Shown here one piece after another: positions 25,787 to 39,104 of a DNA stretch of 64,000 bases; the first letter of the stretch is position 1, and each line of letters starts with the position of its first letter. Location: contig NW_019211456.1 of assembly GCF_002443255.2 (NCBI RefSeq), forward strand, positions 55,265,884-55,329,883, written 5' to 3'. Both the position numbers and the translations under genes were made by a program. The notes under the pieces were generated by a model that saw only the letters and a program-made list of their open reading frames with translations, searched no databases and was not told the origin of the DNA. This DNA is from Varroa destructor. Lineage: Eukaryota; Arthropoda; Arachnida; Mesostigmata; Varroidae.

Positions 25787-27098
25787 AACGCTCTAGTGCG
25801 GCTTCCCCTCCGCTCAATTCGTATTCAATTGGAGAGCTTAAATACAGTTAAGAGGTAGTTAAGATGAGGTACGTTATAACACGTTTTAAAGAAGAAAGAA
25901 GACTGCCCCTTAGAGAAAAGAAGAAAGGATATTATAGGAAAGAGGTCTTGTTCTGGGTTAAGGGGGTGCTAGAAGGTAGCATACGGAAATATTGACGCAG
26001 GAATGTTTGTGCATATCAAAAAACATAGTTGCAGCCAAATAAATAATGAGGAAGAAGCTATGCCAATGCCGGAAAGTAAGATAAGAAAAAAGAGTTACTA
26101 GAGCTGGTTTACAAGTGACACGCGTTTTATACAGGGAAATCTGAGGACGAACGAAAACTAAACATTTTCATACTAATATTCGAGCCTGGGGCCTTTCAAC
26201 GAATTTTAGTTATTATATTAATAATGCAAGAAAAAACAGGATGAAGAAAGAGATAATCAAAACGGCACCGGTAATGTTTTTAACTGTTGTACTTTTATAG
26301 TCAGGAGATGTTCCAACGACTTCGGATATTGTTTTTTTTTTCTAAACGGGGTAAGCTGCTAGGTACCATGTTGATAAAAAAAAATGTAATGTAAGGATAA
26401 AAACTAATAGTCTTTTTGAAGTAGGACCGCTACGCAGGATCATTGCCCATAAGGACGATCCAATAGATGAGCTTAGTTGGAGGGCTCTAGCAACAGTTCA
26501 CTAGACTAATGGACATCAAAATTGTAATATCAGGTTCTTCCATCCAAAAAAGCGTAACTACATTGGGTGACGGGGTGGAAAACTAAAGGGATAACACGAC
26601 CAATCTTGCAAATGGTTGCAATTCTGAAAATACATCCTGGATCCTAGAAAGATAGGAAAGGCATTGAAAACAGGAAAAGGGACGCAACAAGATAGCGACA
26701 TTCTTTGCTATATCACAAACGAGGGAGATAAGAGTAGATCAAAAACTCCTAAAGTGTCCTTCACATTAAAACACGAAATCACTCTAAAAGTCTTTACCAG
26801 AAAAACAAGAGAAGTGCGCGTGCTCTGCCTAATCGTCGCCACGACGTCTTCACCTGCGCCTCCCTGGTTGCTAGTGGTACCATTTTTCCTTTGCTAAAGG
26901 GCAAGAATGGATAGGGCGCTTTCTCCTCAAGCCTCTAATGACCTGTTGTCCCACATCATACCCGTTATCTTTCATGCACAAATTCATATCCAATCTTTCA
27001 TTCGCATTTTCATCCTCTACAGGTGCAAATGTTACACTAATGTTCACCTTTGATGGTATATATCCGACAACACGTTTGTCTAAAAATACATAACAACA

Positions 27099-27117
27099 AT
27101 ATATATATATATATATA
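27099..27117. repeat. (AT)n microsatellite
   Basis: About nine AT units just beyond the 3' side of the minus-strand LINE at 27180-30360. Confidence 0.95.
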
Positions 27118-27179
27118 AATTATGATTATTAGTCCCTAAGTTGTCATACTCATAGACTACTAGGAAAAGCCTCAGTTTC

Positions 27180-30100
27180 GAGAGGTCCAAAAAGGTACCT
27201 TAGATCTTTGGTGAGCAGCGAAGCGTTGGTAACGAGATAGGCTAGTCGGTTTCAGCCGTACGACGGAAGTCCAGAGTACACTCCGACAAAAGGGTCTCCA
27301 TTCGTATGAATAGTTCGAGATTTCCATCCCTTAGGATCTCACAAACCATATTTACCGAGAAAGTCGCGACCTACGCTGTCTTGATATCAAATATGTGGAG
27401 CGTTGTTACAAGGAAAAGGCGACTTGGAATCCTGATCGCATAGGATGCAGTCTATACCTTTCTGCATCTTTATGCATGTTCCTGTGATGTCTGAAATCGA
27501 GGTGTGATTATTACGGAAGACGACTAGCCCAAGGCACGGGAATTAATTACCGTATTGAGTGAGGGATCCGACAACCGCAATCCCGCTTGCCCTTCCGAAT
27601 TTTACGACCCTGATCTTATTCAGGTTGACCCAGAGCATGCTGCACCTAGAGTCTGCTAGGACCGTAAGTTATCAACTTATACGCGTAAAAATTCATTTCG
27701 GCCAAGTTTCTTCGATTTCTTATTCTGTCAGGAAGACCTTTAAGCACGACTGAAAACAGAAAAGATTCCTAATGTCTCTTTAGACCAGGTCAAGCTTGGA
27801 AAACGGGCAAAGCGCTACTACGCCTTCACCCAGGCCCATATTGTTTTTCATTAAGATCGCAGTCATTAAGGCAAGCGTATTTTATATTACACTTACGTAC
27901 GCCAAGATATGCTGAACCAAATCTCCTAGTGCAGTGTTAAATGCGGTTTTAAAACAATCAAACATTGCATATAGGAGGCTCGTTGGATTGCTAAGCGCTT
28001 GTTTAATGTCCGCTGTCAGGGTACTACATGCTATCTCCGTCTCTAAAATTCATGTTGTTTCTTCGATATAGCTTTTCTGCTCTCTAAGAAGGCAGACACT
28101 CTTTTGATTAGCGGACCAGCAAACAGTTCGTAGCATACGCTTTTTTTTGGCCATTCTACCTCATAACGGTGGCAAAGTTGGCTAGCCTTTACCTTCGCAA
28201 AGCAACTTTCCAGTGATTCGGCAGAGTGTCGGTACGCAGACACTCGCCAAAAAGTGCAATTAAGCAAGGGGCCAAAGTAAGGGCGCTTTTCAGGTGTTTA
28301 CTACGAGTCCTACTTGAGCTCACTATTTTTTTTGTTCCGGAGGTTTGTGAGGACATGCAGGAGCTTTAGGGCAGAGAACCTTCGCTCGAGCAGGCTACGC
28401 TCTGTCCTGACTTATCACTGACCATAAAGAACGGCATCACTCGAAGCATCGTACCATTCATCGGAAACGTACCAGCGAAGCGACTAATCATTACAGTTGA
28501 ACTTATTGCACGTACGACTGATTAATAACGCAACAATTTTTGAATGATAATTTTTATGGCTGGCACTTTGTTATTTGCCAACCATCCACCATCGTTAGGT
28601 GTTTTTTCGGTTGTGTGGCGTACGTTATTCGGCAGATTGTTTTAAGCGCCACGCCCAGAGAGACTACATGCTGTAAAGTCATTGGGTCAGGGTCTGTGTT
28701 TTCTGGGCGGGGGGAGGGGGAGGGGATTGAATTTATGACTGATTTTGACAAGCTGTAGCTTCCTGTATTGATGGCTTAAGGTACCGAGATAACTTCGCTT
28801 CCAGGGAACTTTTTACATACGGTAGGTTATACAATGTAGTAAGTTTCTGGAGGTTCGGGTTGATCCCATCGACACCAGAGGATCTATAAGCAATTGGAAT
28901 GCGTGCTTGCATACATCCCTCCTTTTGCAGTGGGTTATTCCTTCCAAAGAAGCGACCTTTATTTTTGGTAACATCTGTGGCGAACACATCAATAACCGGT
29001 ATTCCAGTACGTCCTTGAAACACCGGTATTGAGTGTGGGTTGATTATCTGGCAACTACGATCTGCAACCGTGTATCAACGTACTTGAGTTGGGTCGGTCT
29101 AGGCGAGCGACAAAATTACCAGCTATAATTATGAGGGAGGTCAAAGGGAGATACATTATTTACAGATAACCAATGAGCTTCTCTAGGAGCACCTGCGTCT
29201 TGTCAGACTGGTGGCAGACATAAGCTGCTACGCTGCAAATGCATGAGCCACGCAATGCGATAACGTTGTTTCCCGTCGTGGCAAGAAATAACTTAGTTTA
29301 TGCTTATAAGACAAAAATGCCGCCATTAGGACATCCTGAACCACTACTCTCTCGAGTTGGGCAGTCTGCGGCGTAGAAGCCGGGGCGATTAGGTGAACAA
29401 GTCGCCCAAGTTTCCATCCGCACGAGAATATGGACATCCTCTTGAGCTGTCGGCTTAAAAGCGCTAATGTTGTAGCATCGTCGTTATCGCATTGGAAAAT
29501 GCTTAGTGTCTCGCTGGGGCTTGGCCTCGTCGAGTACTCTGAGATCGATTTATGGTGTAGTTGCGATGGCAATGTCGAGAGCCACCTCGCCCTGATGGCG
29601 GCGTATGAACGGCCACTGCTGCGAAGACTTGATACACGGAGTTCTCCATCGCTCAGGGCAGAAGAAGGTGGCTGCGCAGGGCCACTGCCACGATGGTGAG
29701 CCCTACTTGTAAACGACGACTCCGGAATGCGGCCAGATATCACTGCTGGCCGATGCTGCAGGAGGATCATGTCCTAATGTACCTTGAGCTGCCGTTAATT
29801 CGAATCTGCTGCTTTTCTCTGGATCTTAATCTGCTTGATCTTCCGGATTTTCACACCTAAAAAAAAATTATTGTTGCTAAAGGCTATTCTTTTTGCTTCC
29901 TCGTCTCGGTAGCCGTATCGACAAGTCTCAACAACTGGATGTTGAGTGATGAAAATAGGCTTCATAAAAAAGATGGCACTACTTTCGGGCGCTTTGCAAT
30001 CCTGATCGAATAGGGCCTCATATAATATGCAAACTTCGGACCTCGGCCGAGGGGTGGACCACTTTTTCCGCTAATGTTTCTCACGTGGAAATGTATTTAT

Positions 30101-30360
30101 CTTTTCGAACTTCTACACATTCTTAGTACTCCACTTGCACAATAACTACTACCGGGTTGCTTTCGGTATCCATGTGTTTGGCAGCCTCGTCCATCATACT
30201 TTCAATACCCACTCTTGGGACTGCGCAGACGGTCACTGGTAACCTTTGGCGCCAGAGCGCTTTTGAGGCCGGGCCAATGGTCTCAATTCCAACCAAAAGT
30301 CTTGGTTTTATTCGATAGGCGTAACGCAGCCAAAGTAGGCAAAAACTCGGAGAAGTCGGC
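27180..30360 (-). mobile_element. Degenerate non-LTR retrotransposon (CR1/Jockey-type LINE)
   Basis: A 3-kb relic read on the minus strand in several frames. At the 5' side (30123-30359), LVGIETIGPASKALW and NPVVVIVQVEY sit where SGNH/ORF1-like segments have their GDS and VGTND motifs. The AP-type endonuclease follows: METWA near 29406-29420, LIIIAGNFVARLDRPN at 29088-29135 (normally IIAGDFN), and TGIPVIDVFATDVTKN near 28960-29005. The reverse transcriptase shows ISKKQHEF (28046-28069, normally xSxxQHGFR), SLLYAMFDCFKTAFNT (27933-27980, motif A) and MNFYAYKLITYGPSRL (27649-27696, where FYADD has become FYAYK). A short segment of the KVVKF-x-x-GG type follows. Toward 27250 comes a C-terminal block with NLELFIRMETLL. 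Both EN and RT catalytic residues are lost. The domain order supports one element; a composite of two related copies cannot be excluded. Confidence 0.85.
28705..28725 (+). other. G-quadruplex-prone G runs inside a LINE
   Basis: Four G runs of 3, 6, 5 and 4 bases are separated by single bases (C, A, A). It lies in the minus-strand LINE relic between endonuclease and RT, so the G-rich strand is antisense to that element. Confidence 0.8.
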
Positions 30361-33300
30361 TATTTGGATGTCTGCTACTGAGGCCGAAAAAAAGCAGCTG
30401 TGTTTTTCTTTCATATGGGCCATCTTTTTCAAAGCGATCGTGCGGTGAAACGTGAACGATAAACAATTCACAGAATCAAATGTCCAGTCTAAACTACTAT
30501 TAGAGGTAAAGCACAACAACACATGAAATCTTTTAAATTTTAACAAAAGCAGCCTGTACTCAGCTTCATTGAATAGATAGCAACGCGAATATGTCTATGC
30601 GCTAATAAAACAGTGGGTAGATATAGTACGACAGATTGGTTTAAGAATAACTATGTCGACGTAGCTATTAATGTGCGTAAAAAAGGGTAACTGAAAACGA
30701 ATGAGAGATAAGGTTCTTCTGAGTACAAACAATGGGTTTGAACGGGCAGAATTGGGCGAACGGTTGAGGAAAGATTTTTTCATGGTATCGCAGTTGATAT
30801 TCGTAGAAGACCCTAATGCATTTCTGAAACCTGTTGCTCAAAGAAAATGAAAGAAGAGCAGTAGACAGAATAACTATAAAGTAAGAACTATACGAATTGA
30901 TGCAGAAAAAGAGCTAGATAATAATTAAGTCTTACTACCTTGACCTTCTTCATGGAAAACTATTTAGGCCCATATAATTCGGGTAGAACGACAACATAGC
31001 TAAAGCTCATTCGAAATACAGCAAAGTGCAGAAGGTAGCTTCATAAAGAAGAGACAACAAAGCAAGTAATGGTCCTGAGGTGGTACCTATTATAATCAAT
31101 TGGTATTACTTTTATTAGTAGAGCTTAAAAAAATTACTTGAAGAAATAAACGAAAGCAAGTACACTTGCTAGAAAGTGTTTTTTTTATGGAAACACAAAA
31201 GAACCCTTGAAGGCATAGATACAGAATAATATAGGAGTTAGTAATTTAATTAAAAGGTAAAGATATATGTAAAAGAAAACTATCTCTACCCAAAAAAGGT
31301 GTTCCTATTCAGGGCGCTACATGTGCGAAAATTCTCAATGAGCAGCCTGTAGCGTGGCTTAGAGACAGAAACTATATACAAAGGTTTAGGCGGTGTTATA
31401 GACAACAGTCAAAACATAACTATGACTGATTCGAAAAAACCGCATGGTTTTTCAAGGTGTATGCTATCGTGTATTGCGCCCACACATAAAGAAACCATGT
31501 AAGTGCGATTGACAGAAAAATGAGCTTGTGACAGCAGTAACTGATCTTATGACTTTTATAAGAACTTAACAGATCTGTGGAAATAGCCTTAAGCATTACT
31601 TGAGCTACTTACTTTCATTTGCCTATTTACTATATGTTGTTTGAACCTCACAGAAATAAAACATCCGCAACTGTAAGTCCATGCTAAGCATTTTCCTGGA
31701 GCTTGATTTTCACTAAACCGTATGTAGCATCATATATTTATTGTGACATCGCTCTGAAAGGTGATAATAAGCGGTTTTTCCGTATGTATGGGAGAGTCTA
31801 GTCCTTTATTCTGGGGCGTAATAGATACGCTTTTTTAATAATAGTCTATCGTAGGGCGACCCCGTTTAGATTGGCCTTTTTAAGCTTGATTCTAACTATA
31901 TAGTTTGTAAGAGGCCACAGAGTAGATATTAACGGATAATTATATAAAAAAACAAAGTTAAGAAGTCAAATCGACAACAATAACTGTACAAAAAATCCAA
32001 AACTAAATAGCAGATCAGCTGCCAGAAAACACACAATGCAGTGAAAAACGGATCAAACGGTGGAAATCAGAAAAGGCTAAGTACTAACCGAAGCAAGAAG
32101 CAGAATTCAGCGGTTTCGCCTGTTACAGAAGTTTATTCCTTTTACGGCATGATTTCTCGAGTAGTTACAGTAAAATTATCTAGCATGACCAATGATAAGC
32201 CAGTTAGTGGTTGATCACTCTTAGTAACTAAAGTTAATTGACACAAAACAGAGAGCTGCATCTTTTCTATACAACGATAGATAAGAAAATTCAGGCTTTC
32301 TTCACAAAGATAAAGCAGTTAGTTAGGTATTAGCTAGGAAAAGGAGGACAAATGTTGTAACTATATCATTATGATCTAATTTTCATGGCCTGCTATTACG
32401 TCTAGCACAATATCTTCACCGAAGCTTGGGTAGCCAGCCACGCTAATGAACGATCTAAAATTCTGGAGTTTAACTTCTGGAACGGCTTACAATTTTATTA
32501 TACTGCACACTCCACATACCTGATCTATACACAGAGAATTAGGGAGTGTGTTAAAAGCTTTTCCATAAGGCCTTCCAAGACATCTTATACGGGAGAAAAA
32601 GGGGAGCAAGAATACTTAATGCAGCGGCGACCTCTAACAGCCTACAACTGTAAATTGCTAAAATCATATAATAAACATCTTCATTTACTTATTTCCAGAT
32701 TTTATACATTTGCTGACAAATGGATTGTCAATTAAAAGTTTGCTGTCCAATGGAAGAAACTTAAAGAAGTCACGTTACTTGTTTTGGTAGTATTCTGGCT
32801 GGCCTCCCTATAATATTTACCGCTTAGGTTGGTGCTGATTTTAAAAGGTACTCGGTTTCTGTTAAGGTTTACGAAATGTTTAAAAAAGAAATAAGGTGAT
32901 ATAGCTAATGTTTAGCATTTAAATCATCTCAATTGCGAAATGAATATTAGCTTCTGACGTAGCTTTGATAGCGGATTCAGAATTTTGTGCTCATTTGAGG
33001 CCGGAGCCCGGCTTGAAGTATACCGATGCTACTGTTCTGTATCCTAAGCATTTATAGTTATTGAGCTTATTTTCAGTACTGGTTAGATTGTTTAAGAGTA
33101 ATCTATCTTTATCTTTTTTGCAAGCATGTCCTTTGAAGACAGCAGAGAAATGTTTCGGTTAGTTTTAATATAAATTGATTATAATACATGCACTCTATAT
33201 CAAGGCAGTCCGAGGCCACTTTACAAAACACCTGTACATTATCACGATTTGAATCGCTAATATTGTCAGCCGGGTTTGTTGCTATCGTTATTTCCAAACA

Positions 33301-33660
33301 GCAAAAATTTGCATAAAGTAATAATGAACTTAAAATGAAATACTAATAATATATATGACAAGCAAGGAAAAGGTAAGAAGGAGAAACGGTAAATGCTACC
33401 ATTAGTTGTGAACCTAATAGAATAAGTTCTCAATTCTTCTTATTATCGCAAATAATAGTCGATACTGCTCCTCTCTCTTCCTTTTACTAATATTGAAACA
33501 ATGTCATTTAATTTTTTGCAAATATTTTTTCTATAGCATTATTTTTGGCGTAACATTAGCCGTCTTCCAATACAGTTTCAATGAATCTCTACAAATTTAA
33601 GTCCTGCTGTAAAAAATCCCATTTAAATATACAGGAAAATTTTGCACAATTGTTTTTGCT

Positions 33661-33690
33661 ATTGTTGTTGTTGTGGTGGTGGTGGTAATA
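33661..33690. repeat. Compound (TTG)n/(TGG)n microsatellite
   Basis: TTG units change to TGG units within 30 bp. Confidence 0.9.
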
Positions 33691-33774
33691 ACAATATAAC
33701 AAGCCCTATTTGACTAGGATGCTGTGCCTAAATTAGTGTCAACAACAACAAAAAGGGAACGTATTTTGATTATA

Positions 33775-33776
<2 letters not shown>

Positions 33777-33813
<37 letters not shown>
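33777..33813. repeat. (AT)n microsatellite
   Basis: About 18 AT units. Confidence 0.98.
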
Positions 33814-33818
<5 letters not shown>

Positions 33819-36800
33819 TAATATTAAAAAAATGCGGCCAAAGCTTTATTGCAGTTACAGTGGCAACAATCATCCAATGATCTCAAATATTCTTCGTTTC
33901 AAATACGCGTCCCGTTGCACATAAAAAGCGCTTCTGTCACAACGAAGAGGATTACTCAAGGTGACTATGTGTATTGTACACTATTCCGTACAGGTGTCGT
34001 TCTTATACGCATACCAATACATAGCATGCACTTCCCGCTACATTCTGACAAAGCGCGAGATCTCCTCGTCCTCTATCGAGTTGTTTCACGCCGGCCTCTT
34101 TCGCACCTTTACTATACATATCAGTCGTAATCGGCTCATATTATCCGCCGGCTTGCTCACTGAAAGATGACCTCTTTGATATCAAGGCAACAGTGATTAG
34201 AGCGCTAATCAAGAAGACAGCAGAGAAATGTTGATTTTTTATTGGCTGAGTGGAATGTGTACTAATTCTTCAAGAGATTTTCACTGTGAATACGACTTTT
34301 TAAGAACGTCTATTACATTGTTTTTGGCAAGAGCTCCCTATTGTATAACGATATGTTAACAGTAATGCAATTTTGAGCCCAACTACTTGTCGTTATTACC
34401 TTCTACAGTTCCTCTGAACAAAGTTACCTTGGAATCCATTGGTTGTAACAGGTTGGTGGCCCGTAACTAGTCCCTAGCAGCTTGCATCAGAATAAAACAT
34501 CAGAATTAACTTCATTTGTATATTTTTTTTTCGCACTGTGTGACATGTGTCTCGTATTGTTTTGTGTTCAAGTGTTGTTTAAACACGACATTCTGTAAAC
34601 ATTCAATTTTGGCGCACAATTCACTTGACTTTTCCCTTGGAAACTTACAATCAATTACTAATTCCTTTTTGTGAATGAAGAACACATTGAGAGCGCTTGC
34701 ATTACACAAACTGAAACAAGCTCGTAAAGACCTAATTTTAGCACTTTAGTGAAAATGGCACGTCCAATTCAGCGATCTAATAAAAAAAAATATGAAAAAA
34801 AAGCCAAAAATACACATGATAAAAAGCCATTCCCATGCGGAAATAGCTGATAACACAAAAACGCAGCAACACAATTTACCAGATCTTGGTATAACATAAC
34901 AAATCTTACTTTCAGACGTTTTCGTCATGTTGTACATAACTAAGCCTTTTTTATTCTAGCTAGTAGAACACTGATAACGCTTCTTTATAATCTAGACATT
35001 GTAACGGTCATTTCATCGAGACAGATGTACTTCCAACTGTTATTGGCTCCTATATGTAACTCATATTTGAAGTATAACGATCTCCGAGCCTGCTGCGTCT
35101 AGCTCGTTTAGGCTGTAGAACATGGCATCCGTTTAATGGCTTTGTCGTGGCTGATCTCAAAAATCGTCCAATGGTTTCTGCTCGATAAATCTATCACAAT
35201 ATAACTCTTCTTAATGCGGAGTGCTAGGTTCCTCTTTACGGTACGTCTCAGTGTTAGGTTTCGTTCATGTTTTTCGTAAATACTTAGGGTGTTTCCGATT
35301 TTTTAATTCGGGGAGTTGTGCTTTAACTGTTATTAAATCTCCTAATTTTGCAGTCATATTTATGTGTCTATATGTATGGTCCTTCCTATGAACCGACGTA
35401 GTCTTAGAGTAATTTAGATGGATTCGTGTAGCAGGAGCAGGTTTTTCTTGCTAGCAATGTGTACTCGCTTTTGGCGAATTGGTAATATGGTTTGCACAAA
35501 CATGTAAAATATTTGGTTAAGATCGGCATCAACTGTAGGCAATCACACGCATTTTCTAGCTAGATTTTTAATTTTTTTGATTTTAGGCGTTTGATGTTAG
35601 GTGTCCAATGACTTGTCTCAGCAGGGTTCTAGAAATAGAAATACTTTTCCCGCGAATAATACTGTTATAAATAGTTGAAAATATCTGTCCCAAAAGGTGT
35701 TGCAAGCCATAACGTCTCATCATATGTTGTAGCTTGCTTGATTTGTTCCCAGTAAATAGCTTGGTACTGATTTATTTTGCTGATAGTTCTTCACAATGCT
35801 GGGGTGAACGTAAAGGTGTAAACGTAAAGGTAATGGGACTTTTTATGTGTTATTATTGAAATATACACAGACAAAAACAATAGCAATATCGAAAGCTCGG
35901 CCAATAACTCGTCTTCGAAACTTGGTGTGGAAATTGTACCAACTATATTTATAGGTAGTACGTTCATAATATCTTATTATATGTATATATATACATAATA
36001 TCTTAAGATTAACCTTCGCGATATTTCTACGACACGTTGTTGAGCTTTGATCTAATGGTCGTGATCGAAACAGAATGCTTAGCTCAATGGACGGTATGTC
36101 GGTATGCTTCTCTCCAATCCTGTATCCAGGACTAACGAGGCCCTACTGCTGCAAGCTAAGGATACTTGTACTAAATGAAAAGCTTAGATCATTTGCGCTA
36201 TCAATACTAGCTTTCTTCATGTTACAGTAAAAGCATACCATATTAAATAATTATAAAACTAGGAAAATACGGGTGTTGTTCTCATGCATACGATGTACTG
36301 CCAGCTGACAAATGGGTAACTATGAGCAGCAATTACAAAATTTTATTAAGTTCAAGTGAATGCTATTGGTTTGTGTAAATGTATTCCACTCACGCCGTGC
36401 AGTACAATGCCGGACGTGACACAGAATCAATGTGTGTATTTCCAGACAACGAAAGTAAGCACATACTCATGACACTCAGTGTTATTTCCAAGATTCCTGG
36501 GTTTTGCCCACAACCTGGATGTCAGCCTTTATTATTAGAATTTTTATTACTAGCTTCCTTCGAACCTGGATTTGTAGGAGTCCAGGTTAAATATCTGTAC
36601 TCGTATAATGATAGGGAAGCTTAACGGCTGTTAGCATATCGTTTATTAGCCGAATGTTACCTCTGCGCCAAACAGTGTATACTCACGGCTCATAGAAACT
36701 AATAATTGCTACACTAATTCAGTCGAAATATGTTTCAGGCCTCTTTTGCTTTCCTTGGTATTATGATCCTTAAACGAAGGTTTTTTATATCCACATATAA

Positions 36801-37593
36801 TCACATCAGGAAGATTCACTGTGTTTTAACGGAAAAAAAATATTCATAAACGAATTTATAAGACAAATTATTTGCCGTATACAGGAAGTTCCTAAAACAT
36901 ATAGCAACTATCGTAGGAACTGATACAACTAAGTTAAAGAACGATTCTGTTTTATAGAGTAAGCATGGGGCTATAGGACATTGTTTACACTAGGTATCGC
37001 AACTACTTTTTTCTGACAGATCAGACTAAAACAAATTTAAGTTCTGTGACTTTTTACGTTCTCTATACAAATTCTAGCTATACATATGTACACATATTTG
37101 TGCTAGTTGTACACTGAACGCTGCTTTTAGACGGTTACGATATGTATAGCGATGTCGTACATGTATTACAATGTAGAGTTATTATGAGCAATTTACAGTC
37201 ACTGTCTCCTTAGCATTCACTATTTATATCAATACACGTTCAAATACTCATTGTTAGCGCATTTTTAAAAAAAAAACGCATTTAAATCCGATTGAAAGAA
37301 CATGCTATGGTCTCCCGTCGTTATTTTCTTCTAATCCACGGTTTGATGTGGTACATATCTATAACGGATAATATGCGGTTTATGAACCGTAGGAGAACTT
37401 TTCGGATCTAAAAATTAGAAACTTTATCCCAGTTTGTATGTCGTTCGTCCATGCATGATGCTACATTTTTTTTACCGACATATTTAGTGCTCCATTGCTA
37501 ATAATTTTATGCATATTGAGAGCGCTGTAACCGATCTAACTGGTCAGTTTTGGATCGATATATCTTCCACAGGTAAACAAGATGCATGTTGTA

Positions 37594-38708
37594 AGTTCCA
37601 AAAAAATGTTAAGTTAGAAAAGAAGCTCCTTTTTAAAAACAATTTTTTTACACTTCCTAACACTTGTTGTTTACTTTCCGCGCAGCTTCAGCTGGCGACA
37701 AATCTTCACAGATGGATGCTCTAGATGAAAAAAAGTGTATTTTTGCATCTTGCCTAAGTCAAAACACTGCTGAAATAACTTCAGAAATTGATCTTTTTGT
37801 ACAGTAACGATGCTATCCTTAAAAGGACTGCTCACGAAGTATTTGTTATGTTTGAAAATTGTATATGTGGAATCAAGAGGATGTCTCGTACTCGACCGTA
37901 CGAAATTGATGACGACTATCTGAAGCCAGTTTTGGAAAACGACTTGGAAATTGGCCGAAACAATAAGTTGCTGTTACACAATCGTGGTTAGCCACCAAAA
38001 GTCCTTTAAATTTACCTAGAACTCTGAATCCACATAAACTCTCGGAATCCAATAAGGAATTACGGCTTAGCGCTGTATCTCAACATCTCGCCAGATATCA
38101 GGCGTTACGCGGCCACAATGATTGATTGGTGAGCCACCATCGATGAGAAGCGGTAACTGTACGTCAATACAAACCTGGAATCGGACCGGGTGGTTCCAAG
38201 AAAGGGACGAAGGGCTAGCACCCTGCTAGATTAGCGTCCAAAAAAGACTATGCTTTGTGTTTAACGGGACTGTAAATTACTGCCAATTGCTTGTTACAAA
38301 CCAGACAGTTGATCGGCACGCTTGTTGGGCCCGGTTGCATTAAGTGCCTCAGGCTACTTAAGAGAAAAGACCCGGCAGACCAGGTCAATTCGTCCCACGC
38401 TATGACTACGCGAGGCCACATACGGCAAATATTGCCAGAACTGTCCTCTTCGACGATTGTTTACGGCATATCCCGCGGACCTTGCGTCGACGATGTTCAC
38501 TGGGCAATCATTCTTGTGGACTTACCTTCGACATAGATCAACAATTCAAAACGTGGTTTGAAACGAACCCATTTGGTGGAAAGATGGTAGGAAGTTATGA
38601 ACTGTGGCGGGCGGGGGAAACATAACATAATAACTTATTGTCACAGAAGTAAAGAAAAATTTGGTGTTTCGTAGTCACTGAAATAGACGGGAACATTTTT
38701 TTCCAACC
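37594..38708 (+). mobile_element. Degenerate mariner transposon with recognisable ends
   Basis: A nearly full-length mariner relic of 1115 bp. The left end AGTTCCAAAAAAATGTT (37594-37610) and the inverted right end at 38692-38708 agree at 14 of 17 positions. Both are bordered by TA (37592-37593 and 38709-38710), the target duplicated by this superfamily. The broken transposase starts at an ATG at 37712 (MDALDEKKC). It continues after a frameshift with the helix-turn-helix linker RPYEIDDDYLKPVLEND (37893-37943), a decayed first catalytic block ATIDEKR (38133-38153, normally TGDEKW), and the second catalytic block YDYARPHTAN (38401-38430, normally HDNARPHTA). The spacing between the two acidic blocks, about 87 codons, fits mariner. 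A C-terminal GGKMVGSYELW segment follows near 38580-38612. Several frameshifts and stops make it inactive. Confidence 0.85.
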
Positions 38709-38735
38709 TAGTAGATGGCACAAGGAATGTCGTAA

Positions 38736-39104
38736 TCGAAGAACCTAATTACGCTTATTCCTTTCTCTCATTTCTTCGATAGTGAAGATTATAACATCTC
38801 CCTTATAGCAGACCCTGTTCTTGCAACGAGGGCCCAGTTCGCATCTAAAATAAAAACACTCAGTCATGAAATTGACGACTGCTTATCTGCCTTTTCGGGA
38901 TGCTTCAAGGATACTAATTGGGGCTTTTTTATATTCTATTTTCGCACAAACCCCCGAACTTCAGGTGTGTTCACGACAAATATCGTAGAAGATGCGTGCG
39001 TGACACGTAAAATCGTGCAAACGGGTAGTGAGAGCGCTATCAAAGAACTGAAGCTCACGTGGTGGGATCTCAAGTGCACCTTCAAAAGGGGTTTGAGGTT
39101 CTAA
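38736..39104 (+). CDS. ATG-less open frame of unknown product
   Basis: 123 codons run from a TAA at 38733 to a TAA at 39102-39104 with no stop and no ATG. A CTTATAGCAG acceptor-like site lies inside it (ends near 38811). The translation is of mixed composition (SHEIDDCLSAFSGCFKDTNW, then a VFTTNIVEDACVTRK stretch) and is not low complexity. It begins about 30 bp beyond the right end of the mariner copy at 37594-38708. No family recognised. It could be an exon or chance. Confidence 0.2.
   Translation, partial: SKNLITLIPFSHFFDSEDYNISLIADPVLATRAQFASKIKTLSHEIDDCLSAFSGCFKDTNWGFFIFYFRTNPRTSGVFTTNIVEDACVTRKIVQTGSESAIKELKLTWWDLKCTFKRGLRF

Larger units (their letters stand above)
23431..27179. other. 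No gene assigned; G-rich and purine-rich tracts
   Basis: Open frames at 24391-24826 (both strands) and 25205-25441 (-) look protein-like but were not identified. The last has CPLC and CC pairs followed by basic sequence. The G-quadruplex-prone tract at 25758 and an A/G-rich stretch follow. Confidence 0.4.
30361..37593. other. Long gene-free AT-rich stretch
   Basis: No coding motif or element was recognised apart from the two microsatellites at 33661 and 33777. The 20-mer GAAGACAGCAGAGAAATGTT occurs twice (33135-33154 and 34213-34232). Confidence 0.5.

Noticed and set aside
29228..29770. Longest uninterrupted frame in the window (180 codons, minus strand)
   Set aside because: It lies across the LINE endonuclease, but the recognisable endonuclease residues (METWA, LDRPN) are in a different minus-strand frame. 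This frame is a shadow.
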